Origin: Aureobasidium sp. EXF-3400
Taxonomy: Eukaryota > Ascomycota > Dothideomycetes > Dothideales > Saccotheciaceae
NCBI GenBank assembly: GCA_024195585.1
Contig: SWBL01000010.1
Location: 186,001-250,000, forward strand
DNA length: 64,000 nucleotides
Reading direction: 5' to 3'
The position numbers were made by a program, and so were the translations under genes. Below are positions 10,860 through 21,960 of the stretch, one piece after another. The notes under the pieces were generated by a model, which saw only the letters and a list, made by a program, of their open reading frames with translations, ran no database searches and was not told the origin of the DNA. The stretch's first letter is position 1. Each line of letters starts with the position of its first letter.

Positions 10860-12944
10860 ATGAGTGCAGCTGTACGACCAACAGCGGCCATCTTGCGCAG
10901 AACACGCCGTCTGCCCGTAACACAAAGTATTGCTCGACGATGGCAGACTTCCGGCGGTCAGCCCGCTTCCTACGACGAGATGCTCGATCTCATGGAAGCA
11001 GAGTACCCTAATCCGCGAAAACCAAAGTCCAAAAGAAAGCCATCGCCACGCGTACAAAGTGCCGAGGAATATGCCCAACGACAGCCTGAACAAGCTACTG
11101 AGCAACCGCACAACCAACCGGACCCTAACTCTGGACCCATCACTACCTACCGACCCGTCGCTGTCTCCAAGCCAGCCTTCGACTCTACCCCGACATCGGG
11201 AACGACTGGTAGAAACGACGCTCCATCAGAACCCAGATACAAGTCCGCCGACAATGCGCTTCCTAGGCCGCCGAGAAGAATGCCTGCCCAGGACGAGTAC
11301 AAGCCCCGTCGCGTACCTGTACCTCCCCCAGCGTACAAGCTTTCCCCTGACCAGGTTCCCGATCACCAACCGCTAGAAAAGCCTGTGAGGCGCCCCTCAC
11401 CGCCAGCTTCACAGGAATCAGACCATGCACAAACACTGGAAACGCTTGAATCTCTTAGCTTCCCTGACCCAGTCGAACCTGTACTGGACTCCTCACCAAT
11501 TTCCGAACCCAGACCCAGCCTGACATCATCACATACACAAGATCAGAATCTTTCTATAACAAGAGTGAAGACTCCTCATCAGCCGGGGGATTCTGTTGCT
11601 ACTGCGGCCAAGAGACCTTTGGTTGCTGTCAAAGCAGCAAGGAAACCATTGGTTCAGAATGATCCGGCTGCAGAAGATGGAACACTTGTGGAAGCTCGCA
11701 TAACTCCATTGGAGGCTATCCGCTTGAACCCGTTGGAGACCACCAGAATCAAGGCACCTACTGTGGCTAATGGTGTAGGACAGATATTCGACCACATCTT
11801 TCTCCGTGATTCGTGCACCTGTGCCCAGTGTGTAGATATCTCGACACGCCAGAAACGTTTCGAATCTGCCGATATCCCTTCAAACATCAGAATCAGGGAT
11901 ATGAAGACTGACGGCACCGACAATATCATCCTCACATGGAAGCACGACGTCTCTGGCTTTGGTCCAGACCACAAGACGGTACTGCGTTACAGCTGGCTCA
12001 AGAAGGCGTCACACTTCCCCGTGACCCACGCCTATCAGGGCGGCAAACAACCTTGGAACGCACTCTCGAATCAGACGAAGACCTTTGATTACAATGATTA
12101 CATGTCGGACGACCAAACACTCTTTCATTTGTTACAACAACTACAAACTCACGGTCTCGCCTTCATCAAGAACCTTCCTGAGGCAGAGTCATCGGTCATT
12201 CAGACAGCCAATCGTATTGGACCTCTGAAAAACACTTTTTATGGCGAGACGTGGGATGTGCGAAGCGTCTCGAACGCAAAGAATGTTGCTTACACCGATG
12301 TGCACCTTGGCTTCCATATGGACCTTCTCTACATGCAGCAGCCACCAAGACTGCAACTCCTTCATTGCCTCCGTGCATCTGAACGAGGCGGTGTCTCCTT
12401 GTTCAGTGACTCATACCGAGCTATGCAGCAACTTTACGCCTTGAACCAGGCCGCGTTTTGGGCTCTTGTGGAAACACCAGTCAACTTCCATTACGACAAC
12501 GACAACCACCATTACTTCCGCAGTCGACGTACTTTCCAACTGCGTGAGGGCATAACCAAGCTCCCTGAAAACGTGGAAAAGGTTTGGAACTATATGGAGG
12601 CGGTCAACTGGGCACCGCCATTCCAAGCGCCCTTCAACCACACCGAAGGTAACTTGGCTTTCGCCAAAAGCGTGCGAGCATGGCATGAAGCGGCGCAAAT
12701 ATTCCGAGATCTGATAGAGACGAACAGAGCTGTGTACAAACGGCGGATGGAACCTGGAGAGTGTGTCATCTTTGATAATCGCCGTATCTTACATGCCAGA
12801 ACAGCATTTGCTGGTGGTGAGAGATGGCTCAGAGGTGCTTATCTGGACGATGATCCGTATCTGAGCAAGATGCGAGTGCTGGAAAGAACCTACAAGAACA
12901 AAAAGAGCTACTATGCAAGGGAGGACCCAGCGCCTCGTGTATAA
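10860..12944 (+). CDS. Gamma-butyrobetaine dioxygenase-like 2-oxoglutarate/Fe(II) oxygenase, mitochondrial
   Basis: A single exon of 694 residues from the ATG at 10860. The first 30 residues are Arg/Ala-rich without acids (ILRRTRRLPVTQSIARRW), a clear matrix-targeting type. Residues about 35-270 are proline-rich and disordered. The fold begins near 285 with the zinc-binding N-terminal domain (CTCAQC at 319-324) typical of gamma-butyrobetaine and trimethyllysine dioxygenases. The TauD-type catalytic domain follows, with the iron ligands His486 and Asp488 in GFHMDLLY and the distal His645 in RRILHAR. Family knowledge: these enzymes hydroxylate gamma-butyrobetaine (to carnitine) or trimethyllysine; substrate choice between the two cannot be made from what I see, though gamma-butyrobetaine is favoured. 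Usual length is about 400-450, so the N-terminal extension is unusual. Confidence 0.85.
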   Translation: MSAAVRPTAAILRRTRRLPVTQSIARRWQTSGGQPASYDEMLDLMEAEYPNPRKPKSKRKPSPRVQSAEEYAQRQPEQATEQPHNQPDPNSGPITTYRPVAVSKPAFDSTPTSGTTGRNDAPSEPRYKSADNALPRPPRRMPAQDEYKPRRVPVPPPAYKLSPDQVPDHQPLEKPVRRPSPPASQESDHAQTLETLESLSFPDPVEPVLDSSPISEPRPSLTSSHTQDQNLSITRVKTPHQPGDSVATAAKRPLVAVKAARKPLVQNDPAAEDGTLVEARITPLEAIRLNPLETTRIKAPTVANGVGQIFDHIFLRDSCTCAQCVDISTRQKRFESADIPSNIRIRDMKTDGTDNIILTWKHDVSGFGPDHKTVLRYSWLKKASHFPVTHAYQGGKQPWNALSNQTKTFDYNDYMSDDQTLFHLLQQLQTHGLAFIKNLPEAESSVIQTANRIGPLKNTFYGETWDVRSVSNAKNVAYTDVHLGFHMDLLYMQQPPRLQLLHCLRASERGGVSLFSDSYRAMQQLYALNQAAFWALVETPVNFHYDNDNHHYFRSRRTFQLREGITKLPENVEKVWNYMEAVNWAPPFQAPFNHTEGNLAFAKSVRAWHEAAQIFRDLIETNRAVYKRRMEPGECVIFDNRRILHARTAFAGGERWLRGAYLDDDPYLSKMRVLERTYKNKKSYYAREDPAPRV

Positions 12945-13299
12945 ACACATCGGTGTCTTACATACTTCCGAATACCATGTACATACAAATGAATTAACGC
13001 AGCTCTTCAATAGACCAACATCATCATGTTGTGGGATTGGAAGCGACTGAGTCTCCTTCGCCCCGCTCAAGACATTAAATACCGGTACATGTGAAGCTAG
13101 AATAGAGGAAGTTGAATGATTATAATCGATGAACAGGGTGAATGGCACAGCATGCCAAGGCCGAGATGTTATCGATAAGAAAACGCCGAGTAGCCGGGAC
13201 TTTCTCAAAAGTTTGTCTTTGCAAGCAGGCGCAGAACTCATACTCTGTTTGCAGATTATCCTTCCCATAACACATCACACACGAACAACAACCGCCACC
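12945..13299. other. Intergenic; RPF2 promoter
   Basis: About 355 bases with no supported gene; includes the 3' UTR of the dioxygenase gene and the RPF2 leader, which ends in the Kozak-like CCGCCACCATG. Confidence 0.45.
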
Positions 13300-14419
13300 A
13301 TGATGTTGAGACAAATGTGCGCATTCTCTACTCTTGCCATCTCTGCGCAGTATTCCCAAGATAACGCGCTAACTTCTTTCTCCAACAGTAAACCCAAGAA
13401 CGCCCGCAGCAAGCGCGCCCTCGAAAAGAAAGCACCCCAACTGCACGAAAACGCCAAAATGACACTCTTCCTGCGCTACACCTCCTGCTCCGAAATCGTG
13501 CAACTCTGCATGGGCGACCTCCACAGTCTGAAACGCCCGCTCGCCCAAAAATTCACAAAGAAAAACGACATTCACCCTTTCGAAGATCCTTCGTCGCTGG
13601 AGTTTTTCGCCGAGAAGAATGATTGCAGTTTAATGGTGTTTGGCTCACATTCCAAAAAGCGACCTCACACTGTTACTTTTGTGAGGTTTTTCGATCATAA
13701 GGTGTTGGAGATGTTGGAGTTGCATGTTGATGTGGATACCTTCAGGACGATTTCGCAGTTCAAGAGTGCCAAAGCTAGAGTGGGACTTAAGCCTTTGGTG
13801 TCATTCTCTGGTACTGCGTTTGACAGTCCTGTTGCAAACACCTACACGATGGCCAAATCTCTGTTGCTCGACTTCTTCAAGGGCGAGGATACGAATAATG
13901 TGGATGTGGAGGGTTTGCAGTATATGGTGCATATCTCTGTGCCTGAAGAGGAAGATGCACAACCTGCTCCGAAAATTTGTCTGAGGACTTATATGATCAG
14001 CACTAAGAAATCTGGACAATCGCTGCCGAGGGTGGAGGTTGAGGAGATGGGTCCCAGAGTGGATTTCCGCGTTGGCAGAGTCAAGGAGGCTGATGTGGAT
14101 ATGATGAAGGCTGCTATGAAGAAGCCCAAGGGACTTGAGGTAAGTTACCCTCTAACTCTGCTGCTACTACTGGTGCAAGATACTGATGAATGCGAAACAG
14201 GCAAAGAGCAAGAAGAACATCGAGACAGACATTATCGGCGACAAGGTCGGCCGCATCCATCTCGGCAAGCAAGACCTCAACGACATGCAAACGAGAAAGA
14301 TGAAGGGTCTCAAGAGAAGCAGAGACGACGATACCGAAGGCGGCCCCGTGGTTTCCGACGACGAAGGCGAGGATGTTGAACACGATGGTGGTGTTGAGAT
14401 TAAGAAGATTCGTGTTTAG
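13300..14419 (+). CDS. RPF2: Ribosome biogenesis factor Rpf2 (Brix domain)
   Basis: Three exons (13300-13316, 13389-14139, 14201-14419) give 328 residues. The first exon is only 17 nt; splicing it restores the family start MLRQIKPKNARSKRALEK. Residues about 25-240 form the Brix domain (MTLFLRYTSCSEIV, SKKRPHTVTFVRFFD, PRVEVEEMGPRVDFRVGR). The C-terminus is Lys-rich then acidic (TEGGPVVSDDEGEDVEHDG) as in other Rpf2 proteins. Family knowledge: Rpf2 with Rrs1 brings 5S rRNP into nucleolar pre-60S particles. The second ATG codon directly after the first could equally be the start. Confidence 0.93.
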
Positions 14420-14806
14420 ATCATACCGAGAGAGAAATTGGTATGGCTGAATGATGTTGGTCTTCGGATAGGTGATCGACATTAGGAGGAAACGAGAAGA
14501 GAAAAAGTACTTGTCGTGTTCTTTGCAGAGCGTGGAGTTCAGGGTCTATCGTCAAATGAAATGGTTCTTACAGAAATCGCAATACACAAAAACAATGATA
14601 TAAGCTTGCAAAATCACGTCGTTGTCAGTCTCAGGTCTGGTTTCTCAAATGTTTGATTTCAGTTGTTATTCTCCTTTGATCCTCTATAATCCTTCTTCGG
14701 CTGCCCTTCCCTTTATATTCGCAAACAAGAAAACGCCAATCCCTCCTTGTATCCCTTCCTTCCTGCTATGCTTCTTTTTTCATCTCTTGCAGATTCATCC
14801 TTCAAT
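14420..14806. other. Convergent 3' region of RPF2 and MTD1
   Basis: About 390 bases between two stop codons facing each other; pyrimidine-rich, no gene supported. Confidence 0.45.
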
Positions 14807-16234
14807 CTATGCAGCGACAACCTCCTCAACAGTACCCTTCTTCTCAATAGCCTCCGCCGGCTTGGCGTCAACATCAGGGTTATTCTGCACCATACGCTGC
14901 AACTGGTCAGCAGTTTGCTCGAGCAGCAACTCGACATTTGGTTTCTTTTCTTTCGAGGGGTCTTTGAGTATGCTTGATGAAAGCATTGAATCGATGGGAG
15001 GGGTTGAAGTGTTTTCTTCGGACGCAATGAGAGGATGGGTGTTTTGCTCGGCGGTGAATTCGAGGGATTTTAGGGCAAGCAGTTGGGCAGGGGAGAGGGA
15101 TTTGAAGTAAGTGGCCATGGCTGTGCATACCAGGAGGTTGCGGAGGAGGATCATGATTGTGACTTTGCCGACCGCTGGCACGTAGATTGAGGCGTGTTCT
15201 TTGACTTGTGGTGTGAAGTTCTGTTTGTGTTGGAGGGGTATGTGTTAGTCTTGTACTCTTCTTTTCTCCTTACTCTCCTCCTCAAGAGCCGTCCAGGGCT
15301 TCTTTCAGATGGGGAACTCACCTTCTCGCTGGAAAAGTTGATGCATACGGCACCGTCTCTGATCTTCTCGACGGGAACCTTGAACTTGTCGCCGGGTACA
15401 CCGCTGATGACAACATCGCTGATGGCGAGGCAGTCGTCCATTGTCATATCGGGCTTCTCTTCGACAACGTGCTGCTGGTTGCGCAGACCCTGGCCTCTGC
15501 TGAATCTTTGCACACCAGTCACATCGACTGAGTAGACTTCAGCGCCATCATTGGCCAACAGAGCAGCCAAGGGTCTTCCAACAACCTCACTCCTGTTGAT
15601 AACCGTAATTCTTCTCCCCCACAGTCTCTTTCCATAGTCCAAGATGGTGTTGTAGATGTTGAGGTACTCGAGGATCTTGATCATGGCCAGAGGAGTGCAT
15701 GGCAGGATGGACTTTTGAGTGTTGTGGGGAGGATCAAGGAAGCGGATGTTCTGGTACATGTTGTTGATGAGCTTGGGTGACAGGCCCTCGACGTCCTTGT
15801 GCATGTCGACGACATATTGGATAGTGCGGTCGCGCGATGTGTTGAAGACGGGGTAGTAGACTAGAATGCCGTCTACGTTGTCGTCGGTGTTTGCTTCGCG
15901 GATGGCTTCTTCGAGCTCTTCACGCTCGACCTCGCGAAGGGTGAATGCAAAGCCGCTTGGGTGTGTTAGCTATGAGCCCCTAATCTCATCCCATGCGCTT
16001 TTCCTTAGGAGGCAGGAGCAGGGGACGACTGAAGGAAGGTCGGGCTCACTTGTCGATACATGTCTTGCCGGTCCAGTCGGCATACATGCGCGCAGCAGGG
16101 TCCTTGTTCGCCAGGAAGCCGACCAGATGAGGCTTGCGAGACAATTTGGCCAGTCCTTCGGCCACCTCCGCCTGGAGCTTCTTTGCGATGTTGGCCGCAA
16201 GGACGACCTTGCACGAAGTGGGGTTGGCGCTCAT
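14807..16234 (-). CDS. MTD1: Methylenetetrahydrofolate dehydrogenase (NAD+), with long C-terminal tail
   Basis: Three exons (16050-16234, 15322-15955, 14807-15220) give 410 residues. Residues 1-60 hold the start of the folate-binding domain (VGFLANKDPAARMYADWTG). The middle carries NVDGILVYYPVF, the NAD-binding GRRITVINRSEVVGRPLAALLAN and SDVVISGVPGDKFKV. The catalytic core ends at VPAVGKVTIMILLRNLL near residue 310. This matches the monofunctional, cytosolic, NAD-dependent fungal enzyme that oxidises 5,10-methylene-THF in one-carbon metabolism. Yeast Mtd1 ends soon after the last helix; here about 95 further residues follow in the same exon, mixed polar then acidic, ending in EKKGTVEEVVAA. 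No splice sites that would remove them were evident. Confidence 0.9.
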
Positions 16235-16642
16235 ATTGCTGTTTCGAGTCCAAGTAAATGAGTTTCGAACGTAGGCTCAAAGGCTTTGTTATAGCTGTTG
16301 AAGCTCCTGTGTAACGAACTGCGATCAAGAAAGTAAGTACAAACAAAGAAAGAACCCACTTTGTGCCTGCCTATTCAAATCTTTCCTATGTCTTCCGAGT
16401 CACACAATTTCCCCCACCAAACGTGTTCCATCAAGTAAAAAAAATGTTTCGGCATTGCGACGCACCAATCAGCGACGAGAGAGGCCGCAACGCTCTGACC
16501 TCCGCCGCTTCGAAACACCACGAACGTCATTGCGTAACACGCCGACAGCGCTGTCCCAAAATCATTCTCCATCAAAGAAAGCGCTGGAGAGGCAATTTAC
16601 ATGTCGATGGCCTAGAACAATCGACAGTAACACATCAGAATC
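16235..16642. promoter_or_regulatory. Divergent promoter of MTD1 and MMS19 with CCAAT box
   Basis: 408 bases between two divergent start codons. A CCAAT box in good context (CACCAATCAGCG) lies at 16463-16474, the kind bound by the fungal CCAAT-binding complex. No other element is certain. Confidence 0.5.
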
Positions 16643-19600
16643 ATGTCCGACATACAGCTCTACTTGGTCGAGGCCGACAAGAACAAGGACGAGGCTAGAA
16701 GGCTGGCTGCTCGCTCTGCAGATGCTCTCGCCAATGGAGATCTCAAGCTTGTCCAACTGATCGAAAATGCCGGCGAATACATCAATCATGAGGACCCCTC
16801 AATGCGAATCAAGTCGCTTTCATATTTGGCCGATGTCCTGGAGCAAGTCGCCCCAAAGGTCTTGAAGGGTCAACAGCGTAATCTGCTATGCGGCTTCATT
16901 CTCACCAGAGTTGCCGATGATACAGAAGGTACAGGTCATTGTGCAAGGGCACTGATGGCTTTGGAGAAACTTGGTAAATGGGACTCGGATACAGCGGCCA
17001 ATATTGCAAACACGTAGGTAGTCCCGATCCTATTAGATACTAAAGCACGCGACTAATACCGGTATAGCTTTGTGAGTGATTCTCAGACTCTACGGGATCA
17101 CAAGTTGCAAAGCGAGCGTTTCACAATCCTTCAACTCTTGGACCTGTTACTCAGAAACTATCGCAAAGCTCTCAAGGATCTGCACAACGATGATCATGAC
17201 TTCCTGGCTAGATTCATTACCTACTTCGATGGCGAAAAGGATCCTAGAAACCTGATGATTGTCTTTTCCATCCTTCAAGTTCCAATGACAGAGTGGGATC
17301 TCGGTCCGCACGCCCAGGATCTTTTTGATTCGGTCTTCAACTACTTCCCTATCACATTCAAGCCTCCTCCGGGCGACCCTTATGGTATCACCGCGCAGGA
17401 TCTCAAGGGACGCCTCCAAGATTGTATCTCCGCCTCTTCAGACTTCGCTCCGTACTCGTTCCCTGCACTCCTCGACAAACTTGATTCTAGCTCTATCAAC
17501 ACTAAGCGCGATGTCCTGGCGGCTATCAAGGGATGCGTCATCAACTATGAGCCTACCACCATTTCCTTGTATTCCGTCACTCTTTGGGACTCTCTCAAAT
17601 TTGAGATTTTGAACGTCGAGGAGGAGGACTTGGCGCAGGAAGCACTTGCCATTCTCGCTGCGATCGCCAACCAATTGAGTAAAGTGCAAGAAGGCGCTCT
17701 CACCGCCTACCTCAAACCTGTCATCAAGGAGTGTAACGAACACCTCGAAGATGCACCCACCAAGCAATCTCAGGCTGCTGGTCGCATTATCAACAGCATC
17801 GCAAAGACCTCTCCCGAGCTTGCCAACACAATGACAAAAGCTATCCTCCCGCATCTGTTCGAGCTATTCCAGTCATCTGAGTCAATCGCCAAACGGCGTG
17901 GTCTTATCGAGGTCCTCAACTCGTTGATCAGCGCGACCAAAGATGTCTCGGACCAGTGGAAGATCTACAACGCAGAAGGTATCCTCGTGGCAGACCGTGC
18001 TGATGAGAGTGCACTGCGCGATTGGAGCGCGGAGGCCCTCGAAGCCATGCTCAGAGCTGTTGTGAACGCTCCCAAGTCTGAGATCTCATTCCGTCTGTTT
18101 GCCATCGCCGGTCTGATTGGTATGGTCAAGATTCCCAAGTTGTTGGCCGATAGCGACGTTTCACGCATCATCGAATCGTTCACAGACATCATTATTCAAG
18201 AACGATCTGCTTCAAACTCAGAGGTCGAGGGAGCTGCTATCAGCGGATTGGCCGTGGCTGCCCACCACAGTCCGATCGTCACATCGGAGAAGGCTCTACC
18301 CACCTTCCTCGCCGAATTGCCAGACAACCCTACTGCGGGTACGGGATACGAGAAGATCCTCGAGGCTTTCACCAAGCTCAGTACTGAGACACAAGTCTTC
18401 GATACGATCGTCTTGCGCTTGAAGAACAAGCTCCAGGCTGCTCTGCATCAACAAGCAAACATCACCTACATCCACGCGCTACTGATGGCCATACTCTTCG
18501 CTTTCTCCAATGGATCTCCTGGCACCGAAGATGGCATTATCAAGTTCTCGTACTTCTCAGACATCGCAAAGCCACTCCTTGACCAAGCTCTGGGTCTCAC
18601 AGAAAGTGCTTCTCGTTCATTGAGCGATCACACAAGCGTCGACATCATTGGTCGTATCAGCAACATTATTCTCAGATCACAAACAATGCATCTCCAGAAT
18701 CAAGTGCTGGCGGAGTACGAGTCCTCATTTAGCTCGTTCGGAAAAGATGCATCCGATGCTTACTCGAAAGCTGCCGTCATTGCCTCGCTACATCTCAACG
18801 CTGCTTTCCAACGGGAGTCCATGACTCCGGAGTCAGCCACCAACCTACTCGGAGCGTTGGCTCGTACCGCAAACAGTCAATCCACGTTGCCAAACGTGCA
18901 ACTTTCGGCACTCCGACAAACTGCCTTGGTGGTGAACAAATTCATACCTCCAGCAGACCTAGAGCAATCTTTGATCAGCACTTCTACGGACGTAGCATCC
19001 CTGCTTGGTCAGAGTCGCTCTTCCGAATCAATCATTCTAGCCTTTGCTGTCGTAAAGGGTCTGTTGATCCAGGGCAAGAGCAACAAATACACCACAGCCT
19101 ATCTTCAAAGCTTGTTGGAGCTATTATCAGACACAACATTTGGAAGCGTGGCAGCCCGTGGCTTCGTTACGATCCTCGCACCTGACGACATCTTGTCCAA
19201 GGAAAACCACTGCTACGTTTCTGGCCTTTACAAACAGAAAGTGTTCAACCAGACAGTACCTGCCATCTCGGCTTCCAGCAAGTCCGCTGACTCGGCCGTA
19301 AAACCAAACTACCTTGTCGCACTATCTGGAATACTCAGATGGCTGCCTTACACGATCATTGAGAACTCTTTGTCAACACTCGTGTTGCTACTATTGCAAT
19401 CTCTGGATCTGCAAGACCAAACCCACCAAGATGTCAAGTCCGCGACGTTAGCCTCATTGGAGACCGTGATCACACAAAACGCATCAGCGCTCTTTGAGCA
19501 CGCTTCTTCGTTGATCTCGCGTCTACTTGCATGCACCGCCGCTCCAGAGAACACACCACAAGTTCGCAAGGCTGCTCTGCGTTGCTTGACACTTCTCCCA

Positions 19601-19759
19601 ACTCAGCTTAAACGGGAAGCGGTTGTTCCGTACAGAAGGCAGGTTGTTAAGCGCTTGATGGGCTGTCTTGATGATGGTAAGCGAGCTGTGCGCACGGAAG
19701 CGGTCCGTTGCAGGACTGCTTGGCTTGGCCTCGACCAAGAGGATTCCGATGAGGAGTAG
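16643..19759 (+). CDS. MMS19: MMS19/Met18 cytosolic Fe-S targeting factor
   Basis: Two exons (16643-17013, 17068-19759) give 1020 residues, close to the normal length. The intron has a clear branch site (GACTAATA). The N-terminal MMS19 domain shows IENAGEYINHEDPSMRIKSL, FILTRVADDTEG and a following FITYFDGEKDPRNLMIVFS; the rest is made of HEAT-like helical pairs up to the C-terminal domain (LPTQLKREAVVPYRRQVVKR) and the acidic end. Family knowledge: Mms19 is the adaptor of the CIA targeting complex (with Cia1 and Cia2) that hands Fe-S clusters to nuclear DNA-maintenance enzymes such as Rad3/XPD and polymerases. All segments expected are in frame, so the gene looks functional. Confidence 0.93.
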
Positions 19760-20725
19760 AGTTTCAGGGCAGAGTGATCTACTTGCGCCTCCATCGTGGG
19801 GGAAACTTCACGCAAAATCAAGGGTTGCTACTTTCAACTTCTTCTCCCTTTACTGCACTGTACGAGCATGGTTGTACATGTCGGTGTCAGTAAGATGGTG
19901 ACAATAGGCTGTCAACATCCCTCGTCTGGCAGCCGTGCATAACTCCTCCCACCTCTCCAAATGTTCATCGCATCTAACTTTTTTTGTCGATAGAGTATAG
20001 ACTTTTACATAAACTACCTGTCAAACGTTTTGTCTTTCGGAGTGAAGTATGTTCTTAATGGAGAACCGTGATTGGCAAGGATGGATGGGGTGAGGTTGTC
20101 TCAAAAGGCTGCAACACTTCAAGGTTCGAGTCTAATGAAGCTCCCCATGGGCCCTCTTTCTACTTTGAGGTTTTGGAGCTTGGACAAAGCTGAGGCTCTT
20201 TTTGTGGTCACCCCAGCTCAAGCTGTGAGTGGTTTGTTCTGTGTTGACTGACCAATAGTCGTCTCTTCGTAGCTCACAGCTCCACTGATCCGCACGTATG
20301 GTCCCATTCACGATATGTTGGGAAGGCATCGCCTCCGATTGCGACTGCCTCATACGGCTGACTTCGCGAGTTCGTCTGCTTCGAACGTGACATGGAGATA
20401 CTACTCTCGATGATTTCACATGCAGCACCGTGCTGTACGAGCTGTAGCTTTGTCGATCTTTGTCTTGGTGCCTGAAAGCCTGTGGTGATTCTACAACCTT
20501 GACTTTCCTAAGCATGTGTGTTCTAAGCACTTTGGCTGATGGGAAAGAGATATATCAGGGAAGAAGGACACTTTCTGATCGTTCTTTCCCTTTCACAACA
20601 TCTTCATCCAACTCACACTTGAATCCCCTGGCTCGAGTTATATCATAACTTTACATCTACTCCTCAACTTCCCGCATCGAACTCATCACAACCTAGTCGG
20701 CTCTTGCAATCACATCTCATTCACA
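19760..20725. other. Intergenic region, nothing recognised
   Basis: About 970 bases. A 132-codon frame on the minus strand (20132-20530) has no family likeness and unlikely composition. Pyrimidine-rich leader sequence precedes the next gene. No RNA gene or repeat was recognised. Confidence 0.4.
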
Positions 20726-21631
20726 ATGTCAACTTCAACACACACTCCATCAGAAAGCCCACGCAAAAGCTCAACACCATCCCGTCATCGTCGCTCAACT
20801 GTATCACTGCACTCGAAACCTGGTCTTGGTCTCATCCGCACAATCTCAAAGGATCTGGTGACAGGCTGGCACACTCACACGGCTCTACAAAAAGAGCCTT
20901 CGCCTCCGCCATCATCGGGTGCGGCACCACAAGTGTATAAGCCCAGATATGCTGCACGAGACGCTATGAGAGGTTTCGAATCTACTTCCTCTTGTGACAC
21001 AAATTCAGAGAAGACTGCAAAGGCTCCCAGCGAGCGCTCCCGTCAAGACTCTGTCCTACCATCTCCCACTGAGATCGACGGCACAAAACCATTGGCTTGT
21101 GTGGAAAAAGGACTCGTCCCTGATCATAGCTCTGATACTTGGACAGCTGTGTGGGACGATGCCTACGAACAACGGGTCGACGCTTACAACTGCTTTCCCT
21201 GTCCATCGTCTTACGAGAAGCGACTCGCTCACATTGCTTTACTTTCTGCCTCGTCGATGACTTCTGCTGAAAAAACAGACAGGAGGAGAAGTTCGCGCGG
21301 CTCTCGACCTCCACTGTCATCTAGTTTTTCGGTCACGGATGCTGAAGTTAAGGCTTTCGTGTTTGGGAACCACAGGATAGGAGGTCATGAGTCTCCAGAG
21401 GCTTTCTTGCGGCCCGGAAGTAGCAGAAGGGGGAGTGAAGTACCGAGATTGGTGCCTAGTTTGGTGTCAAGCGAAAGCAGTGGATTGCAAGATCTGGAGG
21501 AGGAACGTGAAGATGAGGAAGAAGCAATTGAGGAGGTGGAGACACCAGAAAAAGAGGTTGTCAAAGGTAGAAGTTGTGTCTGTTGTTCGAGATGCGGAGG
21601 TTGTGCGAGTGCCAGGGTACAGGGACGATAG
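20726..21631 (+). CDS. Hypothetical protein, Ser/Arg-rich with C-terminal Cys cluster
   Basis: A single exon of 301 residues starting in MSTSTHTPSESPRKSSTPSR. The chain is mostly disordered, with many SP/TP and RxxS sites. The only ordered-looking piece is near 140-180 (TWTAVWDDAYEQRVDAYNCF and SYEKRLAHIALLSASS). An acidic run follows (DLEEEREDEEEAIEEVE). The last 20 residues hold a tight cysteine group, CVCCSRCGGC, which could bind metal or be acylated. Not recognised; codon use and the good start context support a real gene of unknown role. Confidence 0.65.
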   Translation: MSTSTHTPSESPRKSSTPSRHRRSTVSLHSKPGLGLIRTISKDLVTGWHTHTALQKEPSPPPSSGAAPQVYKPRYAARDAMRGFESTSSCDTNSEKTAKAPSERSRQDSVLPSPTEIDGTKPLACVEKGLVPDHSSDTWTAVWDDAYEQRVDAYNCFPCPSSYEKRLAHIALLSASSMTSAEKTDRRRSSRGSRPPLSSSFSVTDAEVKAFVFGNHRIGGHESPEAFLRPGSSRRGSEVPRLVPSLVSSESSGLQDLEEEREDEEEAIEEVETPEKEVVKGRSCVCCSRCGGCASARVQGR

Positions 21632-21960
21632 ACAACATAAATTAAGCGCACTAATTGGTAAAATCTTCAAATTGATAAGCAATCGTTCTCCTCACTCGTC
21701 TTCAAATTCGTTTACAAGACCAAATGATTCTTTGATTATCATCAGACTCTTACTTAACAAACAGCAAGGGAGAACTTTCACGATCCCAAGAGTAAAGCAG
21801 TGAACCGAGTATAGATATTTCTACAGCCTCAGTCTTACCACAACTCACAATGTTCAGAAATCAGCTTATAGCTGTCTCTGGTAGCCGTGTGCCAAAGCGA
21901 CCATAAGGACTGGGGTTTGTCTATCTTCGAGTTAATGCAAGAAAACGACGATACCCAAAG

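Noticed and set aside
20132..20530. 132-codon minus-strand frame between MMS19 and the Ser-rich gene
   Set aside because: Arg/Ser/Gln-rich composition of a chance frame, no family likeness and no splice partners.
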